A stretch of DNA of 64,000 nucleotides from Bacillus wiedmannii (GCF_001583695.1 NZ_LOBC01000061.1:62001-126000); one strand, 5' to 3'. Shown: positions 9,437-18,850, counted from the first letter of the stretch. The notes: generated by a model not told the origin, from the sequence alone. A program made the numbers and translations.

Positions 9437-10939
9437 TTAATTATGAACCGTTTCTTTTTCATTTAATCCAAGGGTACGACCTGTAGAAGTATGAAGGTCT
9501 TGGAATAATCTTGGATTTTCTGTTAATGAAATGCCGTAAGAAGGAATCATTTCTTTTATTTTTCCTTCCCATTCTACCATGCGGCTTGGGAAGCATTTTT
9601 CTAATACTTCAAGCATGACGTGAACGGCAGTAGAGGCACCTGGTGAGGCACCTAGTAATGCAGCGATTGAGCCGTCAGCTGCACTGACAACTTCTGTGCC
9701 GAATTGAAGTGTACCTTTACCGCCAGCATCAGTGTCTTTAATTACTTGCACACGTTGCCCAGCAACTACAATATCCCAATCTTCACTTTTCGCGTTCGGA
9801 ATGAATTCGCGTAATTCTTCCATACGTTTTTCGTGAGATAACATAACTTGCTGAATTAAGTATTTTGTTAATCCCATTTCTTTTACACCAGCAGCTAACA
9901 TCGTTAAGACGTTATTTGGTTTTACAGAACCAATTAAGTCAAGGTTTGAGCCAGTTTTTAAGAACTTAGGAGAGAACCCTGCGAACGGTCCAAATAGTAA
10001 AGCTTTTTTATTGTCTATATATCTCGTATCAAGGTGAGGTACAGACATTGGCGGAGCGCCAACTTTAGCTTTACCATATACTTTCGCATGATGTTGCTCG
10101 ACAACTTTCTGGTTTTTACATACCATAAATAGTCCACTTACAGGGAATCCACCGATATGTTTTGATTCAGGGATACCAGTCTTTTGTAGTAGAGGTAGAC
10201 TACCGCCACCGCCGCCGATAAAGACGAATTTTGCAGTGTGATGCTCAATTTTACCACTATTCATATCGTGTACTTTTACTTCCCACAAACCATTCTTTGT
10301 GCGTTTAATATTTTCGACACTATGTTTGTAGTTTAGCTCGACATTTTTCGTTTGTAAGTAATCAAACAACATACGTGTTAATGCACCGAAGTTAACATCT
10401 GTTCCAGAATCAATCTTCGTTGCAGCCATTGGTTCGTTAGGTGTACGTCCTTCCATAATGAGTGGAAGCCATTTTTTTAATGTTTCAGGAGCATCGGAAA
10501 ATTCCATACCTTGAAATAGTGGATTTTTTGAAAGCGCTTCAAAACGGTTTTTTAGAAACTCAACATTTTTTTCACCTTGTACTAAACTCATATGAGGTAG
10601 AGGCATAATGAAATCTTGTGGATTACGAATTAATTTACTTTTTACAAGATATGCCCAAAATTGTCTTGAAAGCTGGAATTGCTCATTCACTTTTACAGCC
10701 TTACTAATATCTATAGATCCGTCAGATTTTTCGGAAGTATAGTTCAGTTCGCATAGCGCAGAATGCCCTGTACCTGCATTATTCCATTCATTAGAGCTTT
10801 CTTCCCCGGCACTTGCGAGTTTTTCAAAAACTTTAATTTCCCATTCAGGTGCTAATTCTTTTAGTAATGAGCCTAACGTTGCACTCATAATTCCTGCACC
10901 AATTAAGATAACGTCTGTTTTTTGCTGCATGTTGCTCAT
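9437..10939 (-). CDS. mqo: Malate:quinone oxidoreductase
   Basis: A 500-residue FAD enzyme, the usual length for the family. It oxidises malate to oxaloacetate at the membrane and passes electrons to the quinone pool, by-passing NAD-dependent malate dehydrogenase. The FAD-binding fold opens with [20 protein letters not shown] near residues 9-28; [20 protein letters not shown] in the middle and [27 protein letters not shown] (in part) near 416-442 are typical of Mqo. The ATG at 10939 follows a GGAGAG site. It is single and convergent with lsrB. A possibly structured leader lies upstream (next entry). Confidence 0.95.
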   Translation of the reverse strand: MSNMQQKTDVILIGAGIMSATLGSLLKELAPEWEIKVFEKLASAGEESSNEWNNAGTGHSALCELNYTSEKSDGSIDISKAVKVNEQFQLSRQFWAYLVKSKLIRNPQDFIMPLPHMSLVQGEKNVEFLKNRFEALSKNPLFQGMEFSDAPETLKKWLPLIMEGRTPNEPMAATKIDSGTDVNFGALTRMLFDYLQTKNVELNYKHSVENIKRTKNGLWEVKVHDMNSGKIEHHTAKFVFIGGGGGSLPLLQKTGIPESKHIGGFPVSGLFMVCKNQKVVEQHHAKVYGKAKVGAPPMSVPHLDTRYIDNKKALLFGPFAGFSPKFLKTGSNLDLIGSVKPNNVLTMLAAGVKEMGLTKYLIQQVMLSHEKRMEELREFIPNAKSEDWDIVVAGQRVQVIKDTDAGGKGTLQFGTEVVSAADGSIAALLGASPGASTAVHVMLEVLEKCFPSRMVEWEGKIKEMIPSYGISLTENPRLFQDLHTSTGRTLGLNEKETVHN

Positions 10940-10961
10940 GATAATCTCTCCATCCCCTATA

Positions 10962-11047
10962 TTGGCAAAAAAGAGTAGGTGTTTTCTATGTCTAAGCCGT
11001 AAAAGAGAAACACCGCCTAGGCCCCACCTAGGTATTTACCTTTTTTG
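10962..11047 (-). promoter_or_regulatory. Candidate structured leader of mqo; rest of the 10940-11315 gap
   Basis: Read leftward, the mqo leader can fold into two clear hairpins: CCTAGG-TGGGG-CCTAGG (11016-11032) and a GGTGTTT/AAACACC stem with a 23-nt loop (10978-11014). An A-run with GG before them and CTCTTTTTT after them can pair, closing a three-way junction, or the T-run can act as a terminator tail. I cannot match this to a known riboswitch. A TATAAT box lies in the same direction at 11081-11076, without a good -35. The remaining bases up to 11315 show only the GGGAGG ribosome site of the next gene. Confidence 0.4.
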
Positions 11048-11315
11048 TCTCAATTGTATAACCATCTCATACTCTATTATAATAATTAATAGACTAAAAT
11101 ATCTAGTGTTATCTGATAATTTTAAACTATTTAACGTTTTATTCGCCAAAAATCTTATTTAACAAGCTCTTTTAAGGTGATAAATAGAAAAAAATTACAG
11201 TTTGAAATTATCTCGAAAAAGCTTACGTATCCTTAAGTGACTAAATTGAGTACCTTTTTATGGAAGTATTCTTTCTGTAATGGTAAGATTATTCTGAAAA
11301 AAGGGAGGAACTCTA

Positions 11316-12362
11316 ATGCGTACAAAAGAGCAAATTTCAAACTTATTTCGAAACTTTTCAATAAAGGAATGTAAAGGGTCAAGTGATTTATATGAATATT
11401 TATCGATGAAAATTGCTGAAGATGAGGAAGTACTTACACTATCGTCCTATGCTCAGGTAGGTCAACCAGTCCCAAACTTACTATTAGGTGCAGTACATTA
11501 TTTATTGTTAGCAGGGAAAGAACATCATTTAAAAACGTATTATAGTAGTTTAGTTGAAAATGCCGATACAAATTTAGATAAAGCTTTTGATCACTTTAAA
11601 GATTTCTGTAAAGAGTACCGAGAAGAAATCATTACTTTGTTACAAACGAAACTCGTTCAAACGAATGAAGTAAGAAGGTGCGCATATTTATACCCAAGTT
11701 TCTGCTACATATTTAACAAAGTGAAGAAGCCGTTAGCGTTAATTGAAATTGGGACAAGTTCTGGGTTGCAACTGTTCTGGGACCAATATAGTTATTCGTA
11801 CGGGACGGATGAAATGTACGGAAATATAAATTCAAATGTGCATGTAACTTCTGAAATAACAGGGGAGAATGTGCCGCATTTTCTAAAAGAAAGCCCATCT
11901 GTCGTAGAAAGAATCGGACTGGACTTACATGTGAATGATTTACATAATGAGGAAGATTATTTATGGTTACGTGCTTTAATTTGGCCAGAACATAAAGAAA
12001 GGCTTGAGATGTTTGATCAAGCTGCATCTTTAGTGAAAAATGAATCTGTCCAATTAATAGAAGGAGACGGTGTAGAGCTATTATCATCTATTATTGAACA
12101 AATAAGTGAAGAAGCTGTTATTTGTATTTTCCATACACACGTCGCAAATCAAATACCAGAACAAGTAAAACATAAGTTAGAAAAACAAATACAAGAAATT
12201 GGCGCAAAATGTGATGTATTCCACCTTTATAACAACATGTGGGATCGTGACCTTCATATTGATTATTATATTAACGGAAACGAATATCGTGAAACGGTTG
12301 GAGAAACAGAAGGGCATGGGAAATGGTTTAGCTGGAAGATTGGAGATCGGACTTTATGCTAA
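11316..12362 (+). CDS. DUF2332 family protein
   Basis: A 348-residue protein of the DUF2332 family, whose role is unknown. The N-terminal half is helical. At about 140-160 is LALIEIGTSSGLQLFWDQYSY, which looks like the glycine-rich motif of S-adenosylmethionine methyltransferases, and a strand LIEGDGVELL follows near 246-255. The conserved VICIFHTHVANQIP lies at about 268-281. A methyltransferase-like fold is a fair guess; the target is not known. The ATG has a GGGAGG site. It stands alone, ended by the hairpin at 12406-12447. Confidence 0.8.
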   Translation: MRTKEQISNLFRNFSIKECKGSSDLYEYLSMKIAEDEEVLTLSSYAQVGQPVPNLLLGAVHYLLLAGKEHHLKTYYSSLVENADTNLDKAFDHFKDFCKEYREEIITLLQTKLVQTNEVRRCAYLYPSFCYIFNKVKKPLALIEIGTSSGLQLFWDQYSYSYGTDEMYGNINSNVHVTSEITGENVPHFLKESPSVVERIGLDLHVNDLHNEEDYLWLRALIWPEHKERLEMFDQAASLVKNESVQLIEGDGVELLSSIIEQISEEAVICIFHTHVANQIPEQVKHKLEKQIQEIGAKCDVFHLYNNMWDRDLHIDYYINGNEYRETVGETEGHGKWFSWKIGDRTLC

Positions 12363-12405
12363 AGAAAACCTAACAATTATGAGTTTTGTCACCAATATTC
12401 GTAAT

Positions 12406-12447
12406 AAAAACAGTTGACAGAAGGAAATCCGTCAACTGTTTTTTCTT
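12406..12447 (+). terminator. Intrinsic terminator of the DUF2332 gene
   Basis: A 13-bp perfect stem (12406-12418 with 12431-12443) followed by a run of T, 40 bases after the stop codon. Confidence 0.9.
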
Positions 12448-12720
12448 GTTATTAATCTTATTATGTATTCGATGTAAACATTAAACATTTTCCTGCTGCA
12501 CGTTGCAAATAGCCTATGAGATAATCTTCTTCCTAAAAGAAGTTAAAGAAAGTGGCTTGTTAAAATATTCCTAGTGTCAAAAAAGAACCCACAGGTTATT
12601 CAGCTATATTACTAGTTCAAGAAATTATTACTTCAAACGGAAAAACCAAAGGAAAGTAAATGTTTAAAATGAATATATAATACATGCGAGAACGAGCACA
12701 ATTTGATAGGGGGCTTCCAA
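12448..12720. other. Intergenic region before the sigma-54 activator
   Basis: There is no convincing gene. A TATAAT box at 12676-12681 is a possible -10 for the activator gene but lacks a good -35. A stretch near 12580-12660 reads as a short stop-bounded peptide (EPTGYSAILLVQEIITSNGK) that could be a decayed gene end; this is weak. Confidence 0.35.
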
Positions 12721-14460
12721 ATGCATATGGACGAACGAATGAATTGGCAGGTAACTAGTCAGGCTCTTCAGGTAATGAATAACGGAATTGCTATTATAAA
12801 CCATGATGGAATCATCACATATAGTAACAAACTATTCTGTAGCATGTTACATAAAAAAGAATATGAAGTAATAGGTGAGCATATATCAACGATTATTCCT
12901 AATCGTAAAAAGTTAGTAGTGAATCAAAATGATAGTTTGTACAGGTATGAGTGTAGGAGTGGCAACCGAGTTTTAATTGTGAATGAATCTCATGTATATA
13001 AGAATAAGACAGAATATGGATCAATTGCCATTCTGGAAAGCAAGGGAAAAAGTATACAGTCTTTGGAAAGCATCATAAGTCGATATGAAAGTGCCTTAAA
13101 TTTACTGTCTGAGTGCATTTTAGGTGTAAATGAACAAGGAATTGTCAATTTTTTAAGTGGTTCGTATGCACAATTTTTAGGGATTGATGATCCGAAGGAA
13201 GCGATTGGTAAGCATTGTACGGAGGTTGTTGAGAATACGAGGATGCATATTATCGTAAAGACGGGACAGATGGAAATTGGGCATATCCAGCGTATAAGTA
13301 ATCGGAATATAATCGCAACGCGCATACCTATCATTAAGGAAGGTAAGATTATTGGAGCAATTGGTAAAATTATGTTTCATGATATACAGCAGTTTAAAGC
13401 TTTGGGAGATCAAATTAGTGAAATGGAATCGAAGTTATCTTACTATCAAACTGAATTACAGCGGCTACAAGAAGGGCGACTTTCCTTTCAAAGCATTATA
13501 GGAGAGAGTGCAAAAATGAAAGAAGTCAAAATGATGGCTTTGAAGGTTTCTAAAAGTCGGTCTACCGTTTTGATAAGAGGAGAGAGTGGTACAGGAAAAG
13601 AGCTATTTGCACATGCGGTACATCGTGCAAGTCCGCGTGCTAGTGACACATTTATTCGATTAAATTGTGCTGCGATTCCAAAGGATCTTTTGGAGGCTGA
13701 ATTATTTGGATACGAAGACGGGTCTTTTACAGGAGCGAAAAAAGGTGGTAAGCCTGGGAAGATTGAGTTAGCGGATAAGGGAACGTTATTTTTAGATGAA
13801 ATTGGTGATATGTCTTTGGACATGCAGGTGAAGTTGCTTCGTGTATTGCAAGAGAAAGAGATTGAAAGAATTGGAGGTACGAAAATTCAAAAGGTTGATG
13901 TTCGTTTCATTGCGGCGACACATAGAAATCTCCGTGAAATGGTGCAAAGAGGGGAGTTCAGAGAGGATTTATATTATAGGTTGAATGTGTTTGAAATCGA
14001 TATTCCTCCATTACGAGATAGAAAAGAAGATATGATACATATAACGGAATTTTTAATTAAGAAATTGAATGGTGAGCTAGGTAGTAACGTTATTTCATTG
14101 GATGAGAGAGTTAGAGATATATTCATGGAGCATGATTGGCCAGGGAATATTAGGGAGCTAGAAAATGTGTTAGAACGAGCGATGAATGTTATAGAAGGAA
14201 TGATTATTCAAGTGTATCACCTTCCTGCCTATTTACGGAAAAAAGATTTGGAAGAGGAGTTAAACCATGAAATATTTACGATGGACCAAGAGAAGCATGA
14301 GACGAGTTATTTACTTCAGGCGGAAGTGGAATCCGCTGAAAAACGTGCGATTACGAGAGCTTTGGAAAAAACAGCTGGAAATGTAAAAGAGGCAGCCGAG
14401 CTTTTAGGGATTCATCGGGCTAGCTTATATCGAAAAATAGAAAAATACGAAATGTCATGA
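12721..14460 (+). CDS. Sigma-54-dependent transcriptional activator (PAS-PAS-AAA+-Fis)
   Basis: A 579-residue enhancer-binding protein. Two PAS-like sensor domains fill about residues 1-240: the first has NNGIAIINHDGIITYSNKLF, the second LLSECILGVNEQGIVNFLSG. The AAA+ domain follows with IIGESAKMKEV, Walker A GESGTGKELFAHAVHRAS, the sigma-54 contact loop as GSFTGAKKGG (usually GAFTGA) and Walker B GTLFLDEIGDM. The C-terminus carries a Fis-type helix-turn-helix, AAELLGIHRASLYRKIEKY. I start at ATG 12721, seven bases after AGGGGG; a TTG at 12703 is the only longer choice. It almost certainly drives the next operon, whose promoter is of the -24/-12 type. The signal is probably a small acid or acyl compound sensed by PAS. 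Confidence 0.93.
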   Translation: MHMDERMNWQVTSQALQVMNNGIAIINHDGIITYSNKLFCSMLHKKEYEVIGEHISTIIPNRKKLVVNQNDSLYRYECRSGNRVLIVNESHVYKNKTEYGSIAILESKGKSIQSLESIISRYESALNLLSECILGVNEQGIVNFLSGSYAQFLGIDDPKEAIGKHCTEVVENTRMHIIVKTGQMEIGHIQRISNRNIIATRIPIIKEGKIIGAIGKIMFHDIQQFKALGDQISEMESKLSYYQTELQRLQEGRLSFQSIIGESAKMKEVKMMALKVSKSRSTVLIRGESGTGKELFAHAVHRASPRASDTFIRLNCAAIPKDLLEAELFGYEDGSFTGAKKGGKPGKIELADKGTLFLDEIGDMSLDMQVKLLRVLQEKEIERIGGTKIQKVDVRFIAATHRNLREMVQRGEFREDLYYRLNVFEIDIPPLRDRKEDMIHITEFLIKKLNGELGSNVISLDERVRDIFMEHDWPGNIRELENVLERAMNVIEGMIIQVYHLPAYLRKKDLEEELNHEIFTMDQEKHETSYLLQAEVESAEKRAITRALEKTAGNVKEAAELLGIHRASLYRKIEKYEMS

Positions 14461-14468
14461 AGGAAAGT

Positions 14469-14493
14469 AAAGGGCAAACAGGCCCTTTTTTTG
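14469..14493 (+). terminator. Intrinsic terminator after the activator gene
   Basis: Stem AAAGGGC / GCCCTTT with a six-base loop and eight T, directly after the activator stop codon; it separates activator transcription from the regulated operon. Confidence 0.85.
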
Positions 14494-14520
14494 TTTGTAA
14501 TAATAACACTGTCTCTTTTT

Positions 14521-14579
14521 TGCGACATTTTCTTATAGATGCGACATGGTTGCTAATATTTGTAGCGCAAATGCGACAT
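14521..14579 (+). promoter_or_regulatory. Upstream activator sites: three TGCGACAT repeats
   Basis: TGCGACAT occurs at 14521-14528, 14540-14547 and 14572-14579. The last copy is preceded by TGTAGCGCA, giving a near-palindrome. They lie about 60 to 120 bases before the -24/-12 promoter, the right place for an enhancer-binding protein. Binding by the adjacent activator is inferred. Confidence 0.75.
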
Positions 14580-14641
14580 ATGAGATTGGACAAGTAAGGG
14601 AGATTACGAAGGAATAAGGGAATAAGGAAGGAGTCGATTTT

Positions 14642-14657
14642 TGGCATGTTTCTTGCT
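14642..14657 (+). promoter_or_regulatory. Sigma-54 (-24/-12) promoter
   Basis: TGGCAT, five bases, then TTGCT: the GG and GC elements are ten bases apart as sigma-54 needs, and the match to TGGCAC-N5-TTGCW is near complete. It lies 43 bases before the ligase start. Confidence 0.88.
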
Positions 14658-14699
14658 ATATAAATAAAAAGGCTTATAGCAGGAAGGGGATGGAATTCA

Positions 14700-16304
14700 A
14701 TGTTGGAAAATCAAAGCTTACCGCATTTTATTATGCAAAGTATCGAAAAAACACCAAGTAAAGTGTATTTACAATTTGAAGAACAAAGGGTTACATATGA
14801 GGAGCTATATCATCGAATTACAAGAGCCATAGCGGGATTTTGTGAACTCGGTATTCAAAAAGGAGATAAGGTTTGTATTATGCTTCATAATACTCCTGAA
14901 TATCTGGATGTATGGTTTGCTTTATCTTTTATGGGAGCAATCGCGGTGCCTCTGAATGTGCATTTAAAAGGAGACGGTTTGCAGTATATTGTATCTCACT
15001 CTGATTGTAAGTTAATTATCGTTGATAAGGAATTTGTTCCTCAAATTGTCTCTTGTTTGTCATTTATACATAGGGACATCCAAATTGTTGCTTACGGAAA
15101 AAATGAAAGCGCGATCATTAAAGGCGATGGTAAAGAGCGGTTAGTAATGGAATTGAAAGATGTACTAAATACAAATAACCATCACCTTCCAACTGAATTT
15201 ATTTCCGCCACTTCTATTGACAGTATCCTTTATACCTCAGGAACGACTGGATTACCTAAAGGAGTCATGTTAAGTCATGCTGCCTATGTAAATTCTGCGA
15301 AGTCATTTGCTAACTATATGGTTGGCGCAAGTTCAAAAGATGTCTTATTTACAGCGCTGCCGTTATTTCATATAAATGCCCAGGCTCATACAGTACTCGG
15401 AGCTATTTCTTCTAATGCGACGATCGCTCTTGGTAAACGGTTTAGTGCTTCTAGATTTTGGAGTGAAATTCGCAGTCATGGCGCAACCATTTTTAATTCT
15501 TTAGGATCTATGATTCCTATTCTCTGCAAACAGCCAGAAAAGGAAGACGATAATGACAATTTAGTAAGGGTGACGGCTTGTGCTGCTACTCCTAAGGAAT
15601 TTTGGAAGCCTTTTGAGGAGAGATTTGGCGTTCGAATTGTGGAAGGCTACGGATTAACGGAAACAACGGGTTTTTGTGTAACGAATCCACTTCATGCCAA
15701 TAAGCCACCTTCTATTGGAAAACCATATTCTTACGTAGAGACGAAGATTGTCAATGAGGATGGAAATGAAGCGCGGACGGGTGAGATTGGAGAGATTTTT
15801 ATTCGTTCCTTACAGGGACAAGCATTCATGGAAGGTTATTATAAAATGCTTGATAAAACAGAGGAGGCGATGAAGGAGGGATGGTTCCATACAGGAGATC
15901 GCGGTTATCTAGATGAGGAAGGTTACTTATATTTTAGCGATCGAATCAAACAGTGTATCCGGAGGCGTGGAGAAAATATCTCCTCTTGGGAAATCGAAAA
16001 AGTTGTGAATAATCACCCGAAAGTACTTGAATCCGCGGCCATCGGTGTCCCGTCAGAAGTGGGAGAAGAGGATGTCAAATTATATGTGATTGTAAAGAAA
16101 GATGAAACGATGTCCCATGAAGAGATTATAGATTGGTGTCAAGAACGTATGGCTTACTTTATGGTACCTCGATATGTTCAGTTCAGTGAAACTTTCCCAA
16201 AAACTGCGACGGAACGGATTCAAAAATTCAAGCTGCAGGAGGAAGGCATCGGCAGCGCTTGGGATCGCGAACAGGTCGGTTATGTAATTAAAAGAACGAG
16301 TTGA
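14700..16304 (+). CDS. AMP-forming acyl-CoA ligase
   Basis: A 534-residue member of the ANL adenylating family that activates a carboxylic acid to its CoA thioester through an acyl-AMP. The phosphate loop is LYTSGTTGLPKGVMLSH (about 177-193); VEGYGLTETTG and the hinge FHTGDRGYLDEEGYLYFSDR follow. The C-terminal domain has RRRGENISSWEIE. At the usual catalytic lysine position the tail reads FPKTATERIQKFKL, with Arg506 where most relatives have Lys. The family resembles carnitine or crotonobetaine ligases, but the acid cannot be told from sequence. Start ATG 14700 follows AGGAAGGGG. It is the first gene of the sigma-54 operon. Confidence 0.88.
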   Translation: MLENQSLPHFIMQSIEKTPSKVYLQFEEQRVTYEELYHRITRAIAGFCELGIQKGDKVCIMLHNTPEYLDVWFALSFMGAIAVPLNVHLKGDGLQYIVSHSDCKLIIVDKEFVPQIVSCLSFIHRDIQIVAYGKNESAIIKGDGKERLVMELKDVLNTNNHHLPTEFISATSIDSILYTSGTTGLPKGVMLSHAAYVNSAKSFANYMVGASSKDVLFTALPLFHINAQAHTVLGAISSNATIALGKRFSASRFWSEIRSHGATIFNSLGSMIPILCKQPEKEDDNDNLVRVTACAATPKEFWKPFEERFGVRIVEGYGLTETTGFCVTNPLHANKPPSIGKPYSYVETKIVNEDGNEARTGEIGEIFIRSLQGQAFMEGYYKMLDKTEEAMKEGWFHTGDRGYLDEEGYLYFSDRIKQCIRRRGENISSWEIEKVVNNHPKVLESAAIGVPSEVGEEDVKLYVIVKKDETMSHEEIIDWCQERMAYFMVPRYVQFSETFPKTATERIQKFKLQEEGIGSAWDREQVGYVIKRTS

Positions 16305-16348
16305 TGTGCTGATTCTACCTCATTATATATCGGAAAGAAGGGATTGAA

Positions 16349-17140
16349 TTGGAAAATAAGCATGTTGTTACATGGTCCAAAGAAAATGGAATCGCAACGA
16401 TTATCATTGATAATCCACCTGTGAATGTACTAAGCGATGCGGTGGTAGAGCAACTGACGGTAGTGGTCGATGAAATTGAACGGGATGATGAAGTAATTGT
16501 TGTACTTCTAACTGGCGCTGGAGAAAAGGCCTTTGTTGCAGGAGGAGACATTAAATCGTTTCCGGAATGGATTGGGAAAGGGAGTGAATATGCGGAGGGA
16601 AAATCATTGTGGCTCCAGAATCCGTTAAATAAAATAGAAAGATTGCCAAAGCCGGTAATCGCTGCTATTAACGGATTAGCGCTTGGGGGCGGGTGTGAAT
16701 TAGCTTTATCGTGTGATTTACGGATTATAGAAGAACATGCCCAAATCGGGCTTCCGGAAGTGAAATTAGGTTTGTTTCCAGGTGCGGGAGGAACGCAACG
16801 TTTGCCTCGATTAATAGGAACTGCAAGTGCGAAGGAAATGATGTTTACTGGTGAAGCACTCACTGCTGAAGTAGCTTGGCGGGTTGGTTTGGTGAATCAT
16901 GTTGTTCCGCGTGGCGAATTGCTGGATAAGGCGAAGGAACTAGCTGTGAAGATGGCTCGATTCTCTCTTCCTGCATTATCTTTGATGAAGCAATCTATCG
17001 ATAAGGGGCTATCTTCTTCTCTTGAGGAAGGGTTAAAAATAGAAGCTGAAAATTTCGGACATGTGTTTCAAACGAGTGATGTAAGAGAGGGAGTGGAGGC
17101 CTTTATAGAAAAGAGGATACCAATCTTTCATCATAAATAA
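16349..17140 (+). CDS. Enoyl-CoA hydratase/isomerase family protein
   Basis: A 263-residue crotonase-fold enzyme. The oxyanion-hole segments are KAFVAGGDIKSFPEW and INGLALGGGCELALSCDLR. The region with the catalytic glutamates is AQIGLPEVKLGLFPGAGGTQR, with the conserved Glu present, so hydratase activity is plausible. The start is a TTG at 16349 with an AAGGGA site six bases upstream; there is no in-frame ATG before the conserved fold. It follows the ligase by 44 bases and should act on the CoA ester made there, hydrating or dehydrating it. Confidence 0.88.
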   Translation: MENKHVVTWSKENGIATIIIDNPPVNVLSDAVVEQLTVVVDEIERDDEVIVVLLTGAGEKAFVAGGDIKSFPEWIGKGSEYAEGKSLWLQNPLNKIERLPKPVIAAINGLALGGGCELALSCDLRIIEEHAQIGLPEVKLGLFPGAGGTQRLPRLIGTASAKEMMFTGEALTAEVAWRVGLVNHVVPRGELLDKAKELAVKMARFSLPALSLMKQSIDKGLSSSLEEGLKIEAENFGHVFQTSDVREGVEAFIEKRIPIFHHK

Positions 17141-17169
17141 AAAGCTATAAATATAATAATATGCAAAAA

Positions 17170-17196
17170 GTAATGCCTGCCTCTGGCAGGCATTAC
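17170..17196. terminator. Perfect 12-bp hairpin between hydratase and permease genes
   Basis: GTAATGCCTGCC and its exact complement flank a three-base TCT loop. There is no T-run on the rightward side, so it is not a normal terminator for the operon; it may limit readthrough or protect the upstream message. Read leftward, five T follow it. Confidence 0.6.
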
Positions 17197-17263
17197 AACA
17201 AAATATACAAACAGAAAAGGATACAAAAATAAAAAATCCGTATTATTGAGGGGGATTGGGTTT

Positions 17264-18700
17264 ATGGATTTATTGATTGTATTGTTAGCGCTTGGCTTGC
17301 TTATTTTTGTGGCTTACCGAGGTTTCTCAGTCATTTTATTCGCTCCGTTATGTGCGTTGCTCGCTGTGTTTTTAACAGAACCGGCGAATGTTTTACCATT
17401 CTTTTCTAATGTTTTTATGGCGAAGATGGTCGGATTCATAAAATTATATTTTCCTGTATTTTTGCTTGGAGCGATATTTGGTAAAGTGGTAGAAATCACT
17501 GGAATAGCAGAAAAAATCGCGAAAATTATTATCCGTTTTATCGGTGTGAAAAGAGCGATTCTTTCCATCGTATTAATGGGAGCGATTCTTACATACAGTG
17601 GTGTCAGCTTATTTGTCGCAGTATTTGCGATTTATCCATTTGCGGCGCAATTATTTCGTGAGGCGGATATTCCGAAACGTCTTATTCCAGCGACAATCGC
17701 ATTCAGCGCATTTACGTTTTCGATGGATTCACTTCCTGGATCACCTCAAATCCAAAATGTTATTCCAACTACGTTCTTTAAAACAGATATTTATGCCGCT
17801 CCTACATTAGGAATTATCGGAGCACTATTTATCTTTATATGTGGCATGTTGTATTTGGAAAGATGTAGGAAGAAGGCTGCTGCTAAGGGCGAAGGGTACT
17901 TCGGAAAAGGCGATGCTACTTCTGAGATGGCTGCTACAACTAGCGCGCAATTGGTGCAAAATCCGATTGCTTCCAGCGATGTAATTCCAGCTAGTTACTG
18001 GATAGCATTTCTTCCGCTTGTACTGGTTGGAGTGATGAATAAAGTCTTTACAGAATTCATTCCTGTTTGGTATACAAAGGGATTTGATTTTGCATCCATA
18101 GGTTTGAAGGAGTACGGAACAATTGATATGGGACAAGTCGTGGGGATTTGGTCAGTGGAAATGGCACTTCTTATTGGAATATTATCTGCTATATTATTAA
18201 ACTTCCAAGCGGTAAAAGAGCATTTTCAATCAATTACAAGCGTTGGTGTGAGTGGTTCAATCTTAGCAGCTATGAACACTGCAGCCGAGTATGGATTTGG
18301 TGCCGTTATAGCAGCTTTGCCTGGATTTGTCATGATTCAAAACTATTTAACGGGGACTTTCTCAAATCCTTTAATTAGTGGAGCAGTCATGACGAATATA
18401 TTGTGCGGGCTGACGGGATCAGGCTCGGGTGGAATGAGTATTACATTAGGTTTGATGGCAGAAAAATATATTGAAGCGGCAGCAAACTTTGATATTCCGT
18501 TAGATGTGCTGCATCGTGTGATTGCAATGGCGGCAGGAGGTATGGATACTTTACCTCATAACGGAGCAGTTATAACTTTACTTGCAGTTACAGGATTAAC
18601 GCACAGGGAAGCTTATAAAGAGATATTTGGTATTACGATAATTAAGACACTTGCCGTATTCTTCGTTGTTGGTGTGTATATGATGTTTTCTATTGTATAG
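17264..18700 (+). CDS. GntP-family carboxylate permease
   Basis: A 478-residue membrane protein of the gluconate:H+ symporter (GntP) family with about twelve hydrophobic segments. The conserved stretches are TYSGVSLFVAVFAIYPFA, AFSAFTFSMDSLPGSPQIQ and, late, GLTGSGSGGMSITLGLMAEK and AAGGMDTLPHNGAVI. The start is the ATG at 17264, eight bases after AGGGGGA; a TTG at 17246 is less likely. Relatives carry gluconate, hydroxybutyrate or other hydroxy acids. Its place after the ligase and hydratase suggests it imports the acid that they activate. Confidence 0.88.
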   Translation: MDLLIVLLALGLLIFVAYRGFSVILFAPLCALLAVFLTEPANVLPFFSNVFMAKMVGFIKLYFPVFLLGAIFGKVVEITGIAEKIAKIIIRFIGVKRAILSIVLMGAILTYSGVSLFVAVFAIYPFAAQLFREADIPKRLIPATIAFSAFTFSMDSLPGSPQIQNVIPTTFFKTDIYAAPTLGIIGALFIFICGMLYLERCRKKAAAKGEGYFGKGDATSEMAATTSAQLVQNPIASSDVIPASYWIAFLPLVLVGVMNKVFTEFIPVWYTKGFDFASIGLKEYGTIDMGQVVGIWSVEMALLIGILSAILLNFQAVKEHFQSITSVGVSGSILAAMNTAAEYGFGAVIAALPGFVMIQNYLTGTFSNPLISGAVMTNILCGLTGSGSGGMSITLGLMAEKYIEAAANFDIPLDVLHRVIAMAAGGMDTLPHNGAVITLLAVTGLTHREAYKEIFGITIIKTLAVFFVVGVYMMFSIV

Positions 18701-18768
18701 TAGGGAGCTTGATATTCAGTTAAAAAGAACGTATCTATCAATTAATTATGAATAAAAGTAATCAAAAA

Positions 18769-18796
18769 TAGCCATCATGTTATGTAACGATGGCTA
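18769..18796 (+). terminator. Short hairpin after the permease gene
   Basis: Stem TAGCCATC / GATGGCTA with a 12-base loop, without a T-run. It sits before the stronger terminator at 18802-18844. Confidence 0.5.
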
Positions 18797-18801
18797 AGAG
18801 A

Positions 18802-18844
18802 AAAAGGCAATACTACTAGTGGTCGAGAAGTAGTATTGCCTTTT
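18802..18844. terminator. Bidirectional intrinsic terminator
   Basis: A 16-bp perfect stem (18802-18817 with 18829-18844) with A and T runs at its ends, between the rightward permease and the leftward GNAT at 18851. Confidence 0.9.
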
Positions 18845-18850
18845 ATTTAG

